A DNA stretch of 64,000 nucleotides, taken from Hyphomicrobiales bacterium. GTDB lineage: Bacteria; Pseudomonadota; Alphaproteobacteria; Rhizobiales; Kaistiaceae. The notes under the pieces were generated by a model, which made no database searches, was not told where the DNA came from, and worked only from the letters and a program-made list of their open reading frames with translations. The DNA lies in NCBI GenBank assembly GCA_017305635.1, contig JAFKKF010000011.1, forward strand, positions 140,558-204,557, read 5' to 3'. Within the stretch, counting starts at the first letter, position 1. The number at the start of each line of letters is the position of its first letter. The translations under genes were made by a program, and so were the position numbers. Of this stretch, positions 27,571 through 36,427 are shown piece by piece.

Positions 27571-28206
27571 ATGAACCAGACCGTAGACCCCCAGACCCTT
27601 GCCAAGGCCGAGCCCACCGCCGTCCTCGGCAGCGAGGCGCTCGAGCGCCTTTTCCGCGGCGCCCGCAGCCACAATGCCTGGCAGCCGAAGCCCGTGCCGC
27701 ATGCCCTGCTGCGCGAGGCCGTCGAGCTCGCCAAGATGGCGCCGACCGCCGCCAATTCGAGCCCGCTCCGCGTCGTCTTCGTGGAGAGCGCCGAGGGCAA
27801 GGAGCGCCTGAAGGCGGCCCTCGACGAAGGCAATGTCGAGAAGACCATGACCGCGCCGGTCACCGCCATCCTCGCCCATGACGAGGCCTTCCACGTCCAC
27901 ATGGGCAAGCTCTTCCCGCACGCCCCGCATGTCGGCGGCTATTTCGCCGGCAACCAGGCGGCCGCGTCCCACGTCGCCTTCCACAGCGGCACGCTCCAGG
28001 TCGCCTATTTCATCCTGGCGCTCCGCGCCCTCGGCCTCGATGCCGGTCCGCTTGCCGGCTTCGACAGGGAGAAGGTCGATGCGGCATTCTTCGCCGGCAC
28101 CAAGGTGAAGTCGAACCTCGTCGTCAATATCGGCTACGGCGACCACGCGAAGCTCTTCCCGCGCAATCCGCGCCTCGACTTCGACGAGATCGCCACTTTC
28201 GCCTGA
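27571..28206 (+). CDS. rutE: malonic semialdehyde reductase, RutE-like nitroreductase family
   Basis: A 211-residue nitroreductase-fold flavoprotein; start at 27571 ([20 protein letters not shown]). [40 protein letters not shown] and [13 protein letters not shown] are typical of RutE/HadB-type reductases, which convert malonic semialdehyde to 3-hydroxypropionate in uracil catabolism. No other rut gene is adjacent. Members of this group also reduce nitro compounds. A good candidate partner for the pyrimidine-like pathway at 8-14 kb, but that is inference. Confidence 0.85.
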   Translation: MNQTVDPQTLAKAEPTAVLGSEALERLFRGARSHNAWQPKPVPHALLREAVELAKMAPTAANSSPLRVVFVESAEGKERLKAALDEGNVEKTMTAPVTAILAHDEAFHVHMGKLFPHAPHVGGYFAGNQAAASHVAFHSGTLQVAYFILALRALGLDAGPLAGFDREKVDAAFFAGTKVKSNLVVNIGYGDHAKLFPRNPRLDFDEIATFA

Positions 28207-28273
28207 CGCCTCTCTCCGTCAGGCGCCGCGCCCTCGCCTGCCTCAGCGCACCGCAGGCGAGGCGCGCGGCATC

Positions 28274-29728
28274 TTATTTCTCCGTCGCGCCGCCGCCGGC
28301 GGGCAGCGTCAGCCAGGCGGCGACCGCGGCCGCGAAGCACCAGATCGCCGCGAATCCCTGCGCCGCCGCATAGGCCGTGACGAAGGCGCCTTCGCTCGCC
28401 GCCCGCGCCGGATCGTCCGGCGCCGGCAGGAGGCCGAAGGTCGCTCCCGCGGGCGCATAGGCGGCGAAGGTCAGCGACGCCACCGCGCCGATGATCGCGA
28501 TGGCGAGCACGCCGGCGAGCCGGCTCGCCGCATTGTTCACGCCCGAGGCGGCGCCCGATCGCGCATCCGGCACCGAGTTCATCACCGCGGTCGTGAGCGG
28601 CGAGACGACGATCGCCATGCCGACCGAGATGAAAAGGACCGGCACCACCGCGCCGAGCCAGATATCGGCGAGGTTGAGCGCCAGTCCCGCCGCGCCGAGC
28701 CCGACCAGCACCGGCCCGACGACGAGGAAGGGCCGCGGCCCGTATTTGTCGGCGAGGCTCCCGGTCATCCGCGACAGCACCCCGATGATGATGCCGATCG
28801 GCAGCATGACGAGACCGGTCTCGCTCGCGGTCAGCCCGCGCCGGCCCTGCAGGTCGAAGGGCATGAGGAAGAGGAACGCCGCCAGCGCCCCGTAGAGGAA
28901 CACCGTGATGATGTTGGTGCCGGTGAAGACCGGCGAGCGGAACAGTTCCGGCGGCATCACCGGATTGGCCGCGCGGCGCTCGTAGAGCACGAAGGCGGCG
29001 AGGCCCGCGAGCCCCGCCACGACCAGGACCGCGACGGCAGTTCCGCCGAGCCCGCCGCCCGAGATCGCCGTCAGCCCATAGGTCAGCACGCCGAGCGCGA
29101 CGACCACGATCGCCGAGCCGACCCAGTCGATCGGTCCCTCGGCGCCCTCGTCCCGGTTCTCCGGCACGTATTGCCAGGTCAACCAGATCGCGAAGGCGGC
29201 GATGGGGACGTTGATCCAGAAGGCGATGCGCCACGAGAGGAGATCGATCAGCCAGCCACCGAGCGGTGGCCCGAGGGCCGTCGCGATGGAGGAAGCCGCC
29301 GCCCAGGTGCCGATCGCCTTGCCGCGCACCTCCTTCGGGAAGGTCGCCGAGATGATGGCGAGGCTCTGCGGCACCAAGAGCGCCGCGCCGACGCCCTGCA
29401 CCAGCCGCGCGCCGATCAATATGCCGACGGTCGGCGCGAGCGCGCAGACCACCGAGGCCGCGCCGAAGAGGAAGATGCCGGCGAGGAAGATGCGCCGCCG
29501 CCCGATGCGGTCGCCGAGGCCGCCGCCGACCAGGATCAGCGAGCCGAGGAGGAGGAGATAGGCGTTCGACACCCATTGCAGGTCGGCGAGGTCGGCACCG
29601 AGGCCACGCTGGATGACCGGCAACGCGATATTGACGATGCTGCCGTCGATGAAGGCCATGGCCGAGGCGGCGATCGCCGCCGTCAGGATGAGGGTCGTGT
29701 TCGGCCCGCTTCGATCCGCTCCGCTCAC
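28274..29728 (-). CDS. MFS transporter, DHA2 (EmrB/QacA) family
   Basis: A 484-residue drug:H+ antiporter with about 14 helices. The GTG start at 29728 is chosen because GGAGG lies 7 bases upstream and the next residues, VSGADRSGPNTTLILTAAIA, lead directly into helix 1 (AFIDGSIVNIALPVIQRGLG). GDRIGRRRIFLAGI is the A-motif and LVQGVGAALLVPQSLA is motif C. The longer frame upstream has no supporting start. It exports drugs or metabolites; there is no HlyD partner here. Confidence 0.9.
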   Translation of the reverse strand: MSGADRSGPNTTLILTAAIAASAMAFIDGSIVNIALPVIQRGLGADLADLQWVSNAYLLLLGSLILVGGGLGDRIGRRRIFLAGIFLFGAASVVCALAPTVGILIGARLVQGVGAALLVPQSLAIISATFPKEVRGKAIGTWAAASSIATALGPPLGGWLIDLLSWRIAFWINVPIAAFAIWLTWQYVPENRDEGAEGPIDWVGSAIVVVALGVLTYGLTAISGGGLGGTAVAVLVVAGLAGLAAFVLYERRAANPVMPPELFRSPVFTGTNIITVFLYGALAAFLFLMPFDLQGRRGLTASETGLVMLPIGIIIGVLSRMTGSLADKYGPRPFLVVGPVLVGLGAAGLALNLADIWLGAVVPVLFISVGMAIVVSPLTTAVMNSVPDARSGAASGVNNAASRLAGVLAIAIIGAVASLTFAAYAPAGATFGLLPAPDDPARAASEGAFVTAYAAAQGFAAIWCFAAAVAAWLTLPAGGGATEK

Positions 29729-30364
29729 CGGCTCGCCTCCCGTCTGCGCAGATAGTATGGAGCTTTCCGGCCCATCGGCCAGTCCGCGGCTTCGGCCGCC
29801 GCAGCCGCGACCGTCCCCGTTATCCCCGAACATCCCATCGCCGCCAGATCGCCCCTTCCGCGCGGAGCGGTTCCGGGCGATGCTTTCCCTACCGCGAGGC
29901 CAGTCGAGTTCGACGTGGACAGAGTCGAGCGCCTGAGACTGGATCGGTAGCGGAACCGTTCCGGACGCCGACCAAAAGTCGGAGAGAGCCGGATGTCCAG
30001 CGGAGCCGCATCGGAGGAAGGCTGGAGCGATCCTGCCGGCTGACGGTGCGGGCCGATGACCCCGAGGAACGGCGGCACAACCGTTCGACGGGCCGGCGCG
30101 AAGGCCGCAAGGCTTGCCGCGACGGGTGGGAGGGCCAGGCGCTTCCGGCAACGGGAGAGGCCACCCGAACACGATCAGTCGGAAGCATCCCGTTGGCGCG
30201 CCCAGAAATGGGCTGCGCGAATGGCGAGGCGGTCGATCTGACAGGGAGGCGTCGTTAGGGGCAACCCGAACGGCGCCTTTCTGTCGTCCGCTGCCGGCGG
30301 CGGCAACCGGGTGCCAAAGGTCAAGCCTTGGGATGACCAGCCGTCGAGGAATATCCGGCGCTCT
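29729..30364. other. 636-base region without a recognised gene
   Basis: Between the MFS start (minus) and the end of the aldolase gene (also minus). Open frames exist on both strands, but none has a recognisable protein pattern or a convincing SD. A short inverted repeat, CGGAAC-C-GTTCCG, lies near 29950-29965. No tRNA, known riboswitch or IS could be recognised. It is the longest gene-free stretch in the window and may hold the MFS promoter, a remnant gene or an unknown RNA. Confidence 0.4.
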
Positions 30365-31006
30365 TCAGCCCCTGCCCAGCCCCGCCGCTTCCCTCGACAG
30401 CGCCGTTACCCTCGCCCAATCGCCGGCGGCGAGCGCTTCGGCCGGCGCAACCCAGGAACCGCCGACGCAGATGACGTTGGGGAGCGCGAGATAGATCGCT
30501 GCATTCTTCAGGCCGATCCCGCCGGTCGGGCAGAAGCGGATGCCAGGCAGCGGCGCGGCCAGCCCCTTGAGATACGGCACCCCGCCCGCCGGCTCGGCCG
30601 GGAAGAACTTAAGATGGGCATAGCCGCGCTCGGCGAGCGTCATCGCCTCGCCGGCGGTGGCGACGCCGGGCAGGTAGGGCACCGGCGAATCATCGGCCGC
30701 CGCGAGCAGGCCGGGCGTTGCCCCGGGGCTCACCAGGAACTTGGCGCCGGCCTTGACCGCCGCCGCGAGCTGCTCGGCATCCAGCACCGTTCCGGCGCCC
30801 GGATCGGCCCCCTCGACCTCGCCGGCAATGGCGCGGATGCAGTCGAGCCCGGCAGGCGTGCGGAGCGTCACTTCCAGCGCCGTCAGCCCGCCCGCGACCA
30901 GCGCCCGCGCCAGCGGAACGGCCGTCGCCCGCTCCTCGATGGTCAGCACGGGAACCACCGGCGCCGCCGAGAGGATGCGGATCAGGTCCCTGTCGCGATT
31001 GGCCAT
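30365..31006 (-). CDS. eda: 2-dehydro-3-deoxy-phosphogluconate aldolase (KDPG aldolase)
   Basis: A 213-residue class I aldolase of the Entner-Doudoroff pathway that cleaves KDPG to pyruvate and glyceraldehyde 3-phosphate. Start at 31006 (MANRDRDLIRILSAAPVVPV; AGGG upstream). ALEVTLRTPAGLD holds the Glu, AGAKFLVSPG a conserved block, and AHLKFFPAEPAGG the Schiff-base Lys. The end FCPTGGIGLKNA and ICVGGSWVAPAEAL are standard for the family. It is alone here: no edd, zwf or pgl is adjacent, so its sugar-acid role is genome-wide. Confidence 0.93.
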   Translation of the reverse strand: MANRDRDLIRILSAAPVVPVLTIEERATAVPLARALVAGGLTALEVTLRTPAGLDCIRAIAGEVEGADPGAGTVLDAEQLAAAVKAGAKFLVSPGATPGLLAAADDSPVPYLPGVATAGEAMTLAERGYAHLKFFPAEPAGGVPYLKGLAAPLPGIRFCPTGGIGLKNAAIYLALPNVICVGGSWVAPAEALAAGDWARVTALSREAAGLGRG

Positions 31007-31121
31007 TTCTTTTCCCTGCGGCGGCTTGGCTAGGCGACCCAATCTACAGTAATTTGCGCTCGAACTGTCCACCCGGCGAGCCTCAGGCACCGCCCGCGCA
31101 ATCCTTCCTCGGGGATCATCG

Positions 31122-31727
31122 ATGCAAGTCAACAGCCGCGCCCTCGCGCCCTCCCTCCTCGGCGATACCAGCCGCACCGTTCAGGAGGTCGTGCTGGTGC
31201 TGGCGGGAACCCTCGCCCTCATCATCGCCGCCAAGGTCAAGGTTCCCTTCTATCCGGTGCCGATGACCCTCCAGACGCTGGCGGTCATGGCCATCGCCGT
31301 CACCTTCGGCCTCCGCCTCGGCGTCACCACCGTCCTCGCCTACCTCGCCGAGGGCGCCCTCGGCCTTCCGGTCTTCACCAATACGCCGCCGCTCGCCGCC
31401 GGCCCGGCCTATCTCCTCGGCCCGACCGGCGGCTTCCTCGCCGGCTTCGTCGTCCTCGCCGTCGTCGTCGGCTATGCCGCCGACCGCGGCTGGAGCCGCT
31501 CCGTGCCGAAGCTCGCCTCGGTGCTTCTCGTCGGCGACGTCATCGTCATGGCCCTCGGCTTTACCTGGCTCGCCGCCTTCGCCCAACTGCCGACGGGTGG
31601 TGCGGGCATCGGCATGGCAAAGGCCTGGGCCGGCGGCGTCGCGCCCTTCATCCTCGGCGACCTGCTCAAGATCGCCCTCGTCGCCCTTGCGGTGCCGGCC
31701 ACCTGGCGCCTCATCGCCCGCGACTGA
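31122..31727 (+). CDS. bioY: BioY biotin transporter (ECF S component)
   Basis: A 201-residue, six-helix membrane protein that binds biotin. VKVPFYPVPMTLQTLAVMAI is the hallmark BioY motif (P..PVP.T.QT..V), followed by GALGLPVFTNTPPLA and YLLGPTGGFLAGFV. BioM/BioN energising subunits are not nearby; BioY can work alone or use a shared ECF module. It is divergent from the aldolase across 115 bases. I did not see the BioR-type box TTATMKATAA there. Confidence 0.93.
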   Translation: MQVNSRALAPSLLGDTSRTVQEVVLVLAGTLALIIAAKVKVPFYPVPMTLQTLAVMAIAVTFGLRLGVTTVLAYLAEGALGLPVFTNTPPLAAGPAYLLGPTGGFLAGFVVLAVVVGYAADRGWSRSVPKLASVLLVGDVIVMALGFTWLAAFAQLPTGGAGIGMAKAWAGGVAPFILGDLLKIALVALAVPATWRLIARD

Positions 31728-31749
31728 CCGATCCATCCGAAGACGCAAG

Positions 31750-31779
31750 AAGGGCCGCGCGCTTCCCGCCGCGGCCCTT
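31750..31779. terminator. bidirectional rho-independent-type terminator
   Basis: AAGGGCCGCG (31750-31759) and CGCGGCCCTT (31770-31779) form a perfect 10-bp stem with a 10-base loop, followed by T-CCC-TT. The AA on the left gives U residues when read from the other strand. It separates the convergent bioY and alpha/beta hydrolase genes. Confidence 0.65.
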
Positions 31780-31799
31780 TCCCTTGATGGCGACGGAGA

Positions 31800-33137
31800 T
31801 CAGGCGAGCGTCTCGTCCAGCCAGTCGAAGATGCGCAGGCCCCGAAGGCCCGCCGCCTTCGGCTCGCAGTGGAGGTCCGCTCCCTCCTCGACGGTGAAGG
31901 GCTGCAGCACCTTCGGCGACTTCAGCATGTCGTGGAGCTTCTGCGACTGGCCCGGCCAGAAGGCCTCGCCCTCCGGCAAGGTGATCAGCATCGGACAGGC
32001 GATCTGCCCGACGATGGCGTCGGTCAGCCGGTAGTCCATCGTCGCCTTGAAGGCATCATAGTAGGAGGTCGTGCCGAAGGGCCGCATGCGGAAGGCGAGC
32101 CCGGCCTTCAGCGACGTCGGCATGCCCTGTGACATGGCGCCATCGAATACGTCCTTCTTGCCGGCATCGAGAAGCGCGATCAGTTCCTTCGGCAGGCTCG
32201 CGGTCCACGAGGCCGAGACGTCGACCACGCCCGGATCGGCCACTGCCGCGGCGACGCGATGCTCGAAGGCGACCGCCCGCGGCACCCAGTAGCCGCCTTG
32301 GCTGATGCCGAGGAGCGCGATCCGCTTCGGATCGACCGTATCGCGCGACAGCGCGAAATCGACCACCGGCGTGATCACCTTCTCCCAGTCGGGGCGGAAA
32401 TGGAGCTTCTGCTTCCAGAGCGCCTGGCCCTGCCCCGGCCCGTCGAAGGTCAGCATGTCGTAGCCGCGCGCCAGCGCGCCGGTCCCGCCATAGTGCCACA
32501 TATCGAGAAGGCTGCCGTCGCTGCCATTGTTCATGATCAGGAGGGGGCGGCGACCCGTCGCGCCCGGGCCGCGGAAGTAGAAGCCCTTCAGCGCGGTCCC
32601 CTCGTAGGGGATGTCCACCGGCTCGCCCGGCGGATCGAAGCAGGCGATCGCCTTCAGCCAGGCGCCGTAGAGAAGCTCCCAGGTCGGCAGCATGCGGCTC
32701 GGATCGGACGAGCCGTCCGCGAAGTAGAGCGCGGCGTCGTAATAGGCCTGCGCCCACAGCCATGCCTGCCGCGCGCTCTCGCGATGCCCCCTCGCGGAAG
32801 AGGCCTCGGCGATCGAGGCCGCCTCGTCGCCCGCCGCCTTGAAGGCGGTGAAGGCGCTCTCGAAGTCGCCATCCTTGATCTGGCGGGAAAGGTAGAGAAG
32901 CTTGCCGACGTCGGCGGCCTGGCTATAGGCCTTGCCGAGCGCACCAAGGAAGGTGAACTCCATCGTCGAGTTCTTGAAGAAGTAGTTCGACTGTCCGGCA
33001 CCGCGCGGCGACGTCGGATCGTTGCCGTCATCCCCGCCGCCGGTCGCATCGGCCGCGATTGCGGATGTCGCCGCACCGCCGGCGGCACCGAGCGTGGCCG
33101 CGAGTCCGAGGGTGAATTCCTTCCGGGTCACGGCCAT
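31800..33137 (-). CDS. exported alpha/beta hydrolase (DUF1100/FrsA-like)
   Basis: A 445-residue hydrolase. The N-terminus MAVTRKEFTLGLAATLGAAG resembles a twin-arginine-type signal with one Arg replaced by Lys (TRKEF), then a hydrophobic stretch cleaved near AIA. A helical region (residues 60-150) precedes the alpha/beta core: PLLIMNNGSDGSLLDMW, FDGPGQGQALWKQ and the nucleophile elbow ALLGISQGGYWVPRA. The acid and His lie near LITLPEGEAFW and GADLHCEP. The family includes C-C and ester hydrolases; substrate unknown. Confidence 0.85.
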   Translation of the reverse strand: MAVTRKEFTLGLAATLGAAGGAATSAIAADATGGGDDGNDPTSPRGAGQSNYFFKNSTMEFTFLGALGKAYSQAADVGKLLYLSRQIKDGDFESAFTAFKAAGDEAASIAEASSARGHRESARQAWLWAQAYYDAALYFADGSSDPSRMLPTWELLYGAWLKAIACFDPPGEPVDIPYEGTALKGFYFRGPGATGRRPLLIMNNGSDGSLLDMWHYGGTGALARGYDMLTFDGPGQGQALWKQKLHFRPDWEKVITPVVDFALSRDTVDPKRIALLGISQGGYWVPRAVAFEHRVAAAVADPGVVDVSASWTASLPKELIALLDAGKKDVFDGAMSQGMPTSLKAGLAFRMRPFGTTSYYDAFKATMDYRLTDAIVGQIACPMLITLPEGEAFWPGQSQKLHDMLKSPKVLQPFTVEEGADLHCEPKAAGLRGLRIFDWLDETLA

Positions 33138-33164
33138 GCTCTTTTTTCCTCGACAGCGAAAGAA

Positions 33165-36100
33165 CTAGGTCGCCACCTTCACGCCGATCGCGATCGTCTC
33201 GTCGCCGAGCTTGCCTTCCGACACGAAGCCCGCGGGCGCCTTGTCGATGCTTGCGAGCGACACGGCGAGCGTCTCGCCCTTCACCATGTCGGCATGCGCC
33301 TTCACCGCCTCGCTGACCGCAGGCCCCGCCTTTACCTCGATGGCGATGCGGTCGGCGATGTTGAAGCCGGCATCCTTGCGGGCGACCTGCACCATGCGGA
33401 TGAAGTCACGAGCCACGCCTTCGCGCTCGAGGTCGGCATCGACCTTGGTGTCGAGCACGACCACGCCCGCCGAGCCGGCGAAGCTCGCCGCGTCGAGCCC
33501 TTCCGCCGCGCGGAAGCGAAGCTCGTATTCCTCGGGCCGGATGACCTGGCCGGCCACCTCGATGGCATCTCCGCCGACGCGCTTCCAATTGCCCGACTTG
33601 GCCGCCGCGAGCACGTCCTTCATCGCGCCGCCGAGCCGCTTGCCCGCGATGCGCGCGTTCACCGCCAGCACCTCGGCGCCGAACTTCGTCGGGTCGCCTG
33701 CGAAGACGACTTCCTTGACGTTGACCTCCTCCGCGATCACCTCGCGGAGCGGCGCCAGCACCGCATGGTTCGGATGCGCCACCGTCAGCCGGCGAAGCGG
33801 CAGGCGGTTGCGGAGGTTCTTCGCCATGCGGATCGAGGCCGCCGCCGAGCAGACCTCGCGGGCGAGGTCCATGCGCTCGATCAGCGCCGCGTCGCTCGCG
33901 AAGGCCGAAGCATCCGGCCAGTCCTGCAGATGCACGCTCTCGCCCTCGCACAAGGCGCGGTGGATGTGCTCCGTGACGAAGGGCAGGAACGGCGCCATGG
34001 TCCGGCAGAGCGTGACCAGCACCGTGTAGAGCGTGTCGTAGGCCGCCCGCTTGTCGGCGTCCTTCTCGGCCTTCCAGAAGCGCTCGCGCGACCGCCGGAT
34101 GTACCAGTTGTTGAGCGCCTCGATGAAAGGCGCGAGCGCCCCAGTGGCCCCGGCAATGTCGAGCCGGTCCATGGCATCCTCGACGGTGCGGACGAGCTCC
34201 GCCGTCTTGCCGAGGATGTAGCGGTCGAGCTCCGCCTCCGCGGTGGTGACCAGCTTCCCCCTGATGCCGTCGATATTGGCGTAGAGTGTGAAGAACGAGT
34301 ACGCGTTCCACACCGGCAGGAGCACCTGGCGCACCGTCTCCGGGATGGTGTGCCCGTCCTTCGGCATGGCGAGGTCGCCGCCCGCCATCAGGGGCGAGGA
34401 GATCATGTACCAGCGGAGCGCGTCGGCGCCGTAATTGTCGAAGACCGCGACCGGATCGGGGTAGTTCTTCAGGCGCTTGGAGAGCTTCTGCTTGTTCTCG
34501 TCGAGGACGATGCCGTGCGCGATGGCGCGCTTGAACGGCGCCTGGTCGAAGAGCGCCGTCGACATCACCATCAGCGTGTAGAACCAGCCGCGCGTCTGCC
34601 CGACATATTCGACGATGAAGTCGCCGGGAAAGTGCCCCTCGAACCACGCCTTGTTCTCGAACGGGTAGTGCACCTGGGCGAACGGCATCGAGCCCGACTC
34701 GAACCAGCAGTCGAGCACGTCGTCGACGCGGCGCATCATCGACTTGCCGGTCGGGTCGTCCGGGTTCGGCCGCGTCAGCTCGTCGATATAGGGCCGGTGC
34801 AGGTCCTTCGGACGCACGCCGAAATCGCGCTCGATCTCGTCGAGCGAGCCATAGACGTCGATGCGCGGATATTCCGGGTTGTCCGACTTCCAGGCCGGGA
34901 TCGGCGCGCCCCAGTAGCGGTTGCGGCTGATGTTCCAGTCGCGCGCATTGGCGAGCCAGTTCCCGAAGGCGCCCTCCCCGACATGCTCCGGCACCCACTC
35001 GATGCCCTTGTTGAGCTCGACCATGCGGTCGCGAAAGGCGGTCACCTTCACGTACCAGGACGGGATCGCCTTGTAGATCAGCGGCTGGTCGGTGCGCCAG
35101 CAATGCGGATAATTGTGGTCATAGGTCTCATGGCGCACGACCACGCCCGCTGCCTTGAGGTCGCGGATGATGTCCTTGTTCGCCTCGAAGACATTTTTCC
35201 CCGCGTATGGCGGCACCTCGCTGGTGAAGTTGCCCTCGTAGTCGACCGGATCGACCACCGGGATGCCGGCCGCGGTCGCGACCGCGAGGTCGTCCTCGCC
35301 GAAGGCCGGCGCGATATGCACCACGCCGGTGCCCTCGCCGAGCTCGATGAACTCGCCGCCGATGACGACGAAGGCGTTCGGCGTCGTCGCGAAATACGGG
35401 AAGAGCGGCTGGTAGGAGCGCCCGATCAGGTCGGCGCCCGTCATGCTGCCGACCTTGGCGAAGCCCTCCAGCTCCTTGGCGTAGTGGTCGCGCGAGGAAT
35501 CGGCGAGGATCCAGTGCTCGCCGTTCTTCTCCAGAAGCGCGTATTCCGCCTCCGGATGGACCGCGAGCGCGAGGTTCGACGGCAGCGTCCACGGCGTCGT
35601 CGTCCAGGCGAGGAGCTTCGGCGCGATCGTCTCGCCGGCTTTCGGATTAAGCTGGAAGCCGACCGTCAGCGCCGGGTCCTGGCGCATGCGCGTCGCATTG
35701 TCGAGGCGCGTCTCGGAGATCGAGAGCGAGGTCTGCGCCGCCCAGGAATAGGGGACGACGCGGAAGCCTTCGTAGATCAGGCCCTTGTCCCACAGCGACT
35801 TGAACGCCCACATGACGCTCTCCATGAAGGAGAGGTCCATGGTGCGGTAGTCGTTGTCGAAATCGACCCAGCGCGCCGAGCGGTTGACGTAATATTCCCA
35901 GTCCTTGCGGAACTGCATCACCGAGGTTCGGCAATGCTCGTTGAACGCCGCCATGCCGTATTCGAGGATCTCGCGGCGGCCGTGGAGCTTCAATTCGGAT
36001 TCGGCATGGAGCTCCGCCGGCAGGCCGTGGCAGTCCCAGCCGAAGCGCCGGTCGACCAGCCTGCCGCGCATGGTCTGGTAGCGCGGCACCAGGTCCTTCA

Positions 36101-36323
36101 CGAAGCCGGTGACGATGTGCCCGTAATGCGGCAGGCCGTTCGCGAAGGGGGGACCGTCATAGAAGACGTATTCGCTCGCGCCCTCCTTCTTCCGCCGCTC
36201 GATCGAGCGCTGGAAGATGCGGTTCTCCTCCCACCACTTCTGCACCGCTTCCTCGATCCTGGGGAAGCTCGGGCTCGGGTCCGCGGGCGGATAGACGGTC
36301 GGCTTCGTCGTCGTGTCGTTCAT
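33165..36323 (-). CDS. ileS: isoleucine--tRNA ligase, type 2 (eukaryote-like)
   Basis: A 1052-residue class Ia synthetase. The HIGH element is HYGH (residues 66-69) in PPFANGLPHYGH, and the KMSKS element is KLSKR (613-617) followed by LKNYPDP. Both forms are marks of the type-2/eukaryotic-like enzyme; bacterial type-1 enzymes carry NGNIHIGH and KMSKS.GN. WTTTPWTLPSNLALAVHPEA starts the CP1 editing domain that removes mischarged Val. Length fits the type-2 class. Many bacterial type-2 enzymes are weakly inhibited by mupirocin. A second ileS elsewhere is possible. Confidence 0.93.
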   Translation of the reverse strand: MNDTTTKPTVYPPADPSPSFPRIEEAVQKWWEENRIFQRSIERRKKEGASEYVFYDGPPFANGLPHYGHIVTGFVKDLVPRYQTMRGRLVDRRFGWDCHGLPAELHAESELKLHGRREILEYGMAAFNEHCRTSVMQFRKDWEYYVNRSARWVDFDNDYRTMDLSFMESVMWAFKSLWDKGLIYEGFRVVPYSWAAQTSLSISETRLDNATRMRQDPALTVGFQLNPKAGETIAPKLLAWTTTPWTLPSNLALAVHPEAEYALLEKNGEHWILADSSRDHYAKELEGFAKVGSMTGADLIGRSYQPLFPYFATTPNAFVVIGGEFIELGEGTGVVHIAPAFGEDDLAVATAAGIPVVDPVDYEGNFTSEVPPYAGKNVFEANKDIIRDLKAAGVVVRHETYDHNYPHCWRTDQPLIYKAIPSWYVKVTAFRDRMVELNKGIEWVPEHVGEGAFGNWLANARDWNISRNRYWGAPIPAWKSDNPEYPRIDVYGSLDEIERDFGVRPKDLHRPYIDELTRPNPDDPTGKSMMRRVDDVLDCWFESGSMPFAQVHYPFENKAWFEGHFPGDFIVEYVGQTRGWFYTLMVMSTALFDQAPFKRAIAHGIVLDENKQKLSKRLKNYPDPVAVFDNYGADALRWYMISSPLMAGGDLAMPKDGHTIPETVRQVLLPVWNAYSFFTLYANIDGIRGKLVTTAEAELDRYILGKTAELVRTVEDAMDRLDIAGATGALAPFIEALNNWYIRRSRERFWKAEKDADKRAAYDTLYTVLVTLCRTMAPFLPFVTEHIHRALCEGESVHLQDWPDASAFASDAALIERMDLAREVCSAAASIRMAKNLRNRLPLRRLTVAHPNHAVLAPLREVIAEEVNVKEVVFAGDPTKFGAEVLAVNARIAGKRLGGAMKDVLAAAKSGNWKRVGGDAIEVAGQVIRPEEYELRFRAAEGLDAASFAGSAGVVVLDTKVDADLEREGVARDFIRMVQVARKDAGFNIADRIAIEVKAGPAVSEAVKAHADMVKGETLAVSLASIDKAPAGFVSEGKLGDETIAIGVKVAT

Positions 36324-36427
36324 GGCGAAAACGCTTGTGGGAAGGACGGTTCATATAGGAAGCGCGGGCGCGCGGCGCGAGCCTGCCCGATTTGGGCCGG
36401 ATCGATACCGCTTTTGCCGCGGAAAGG

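Noticed and set aside
28274..30172. 632-residue version of the MFS transporter
   Set aside because: The extra 148 N-terminal residues are Arg/Pro/Gly-rich with no pattern; a GGAGG with 7-base spacing supports the GTG at 29728.
30001..30360. Possible cobalamin or other riboswitch upstream of the MFS gene
   Set aside because: I looked for a B12-box-like segment and other known consensus elements on both strands and found only scattered short matches.
31007..31121. BioR box upstream of bioY
   Set aside because: The consensus TTATMKATAA is absent from the divergent region; no other biotin regulator site was recognised.
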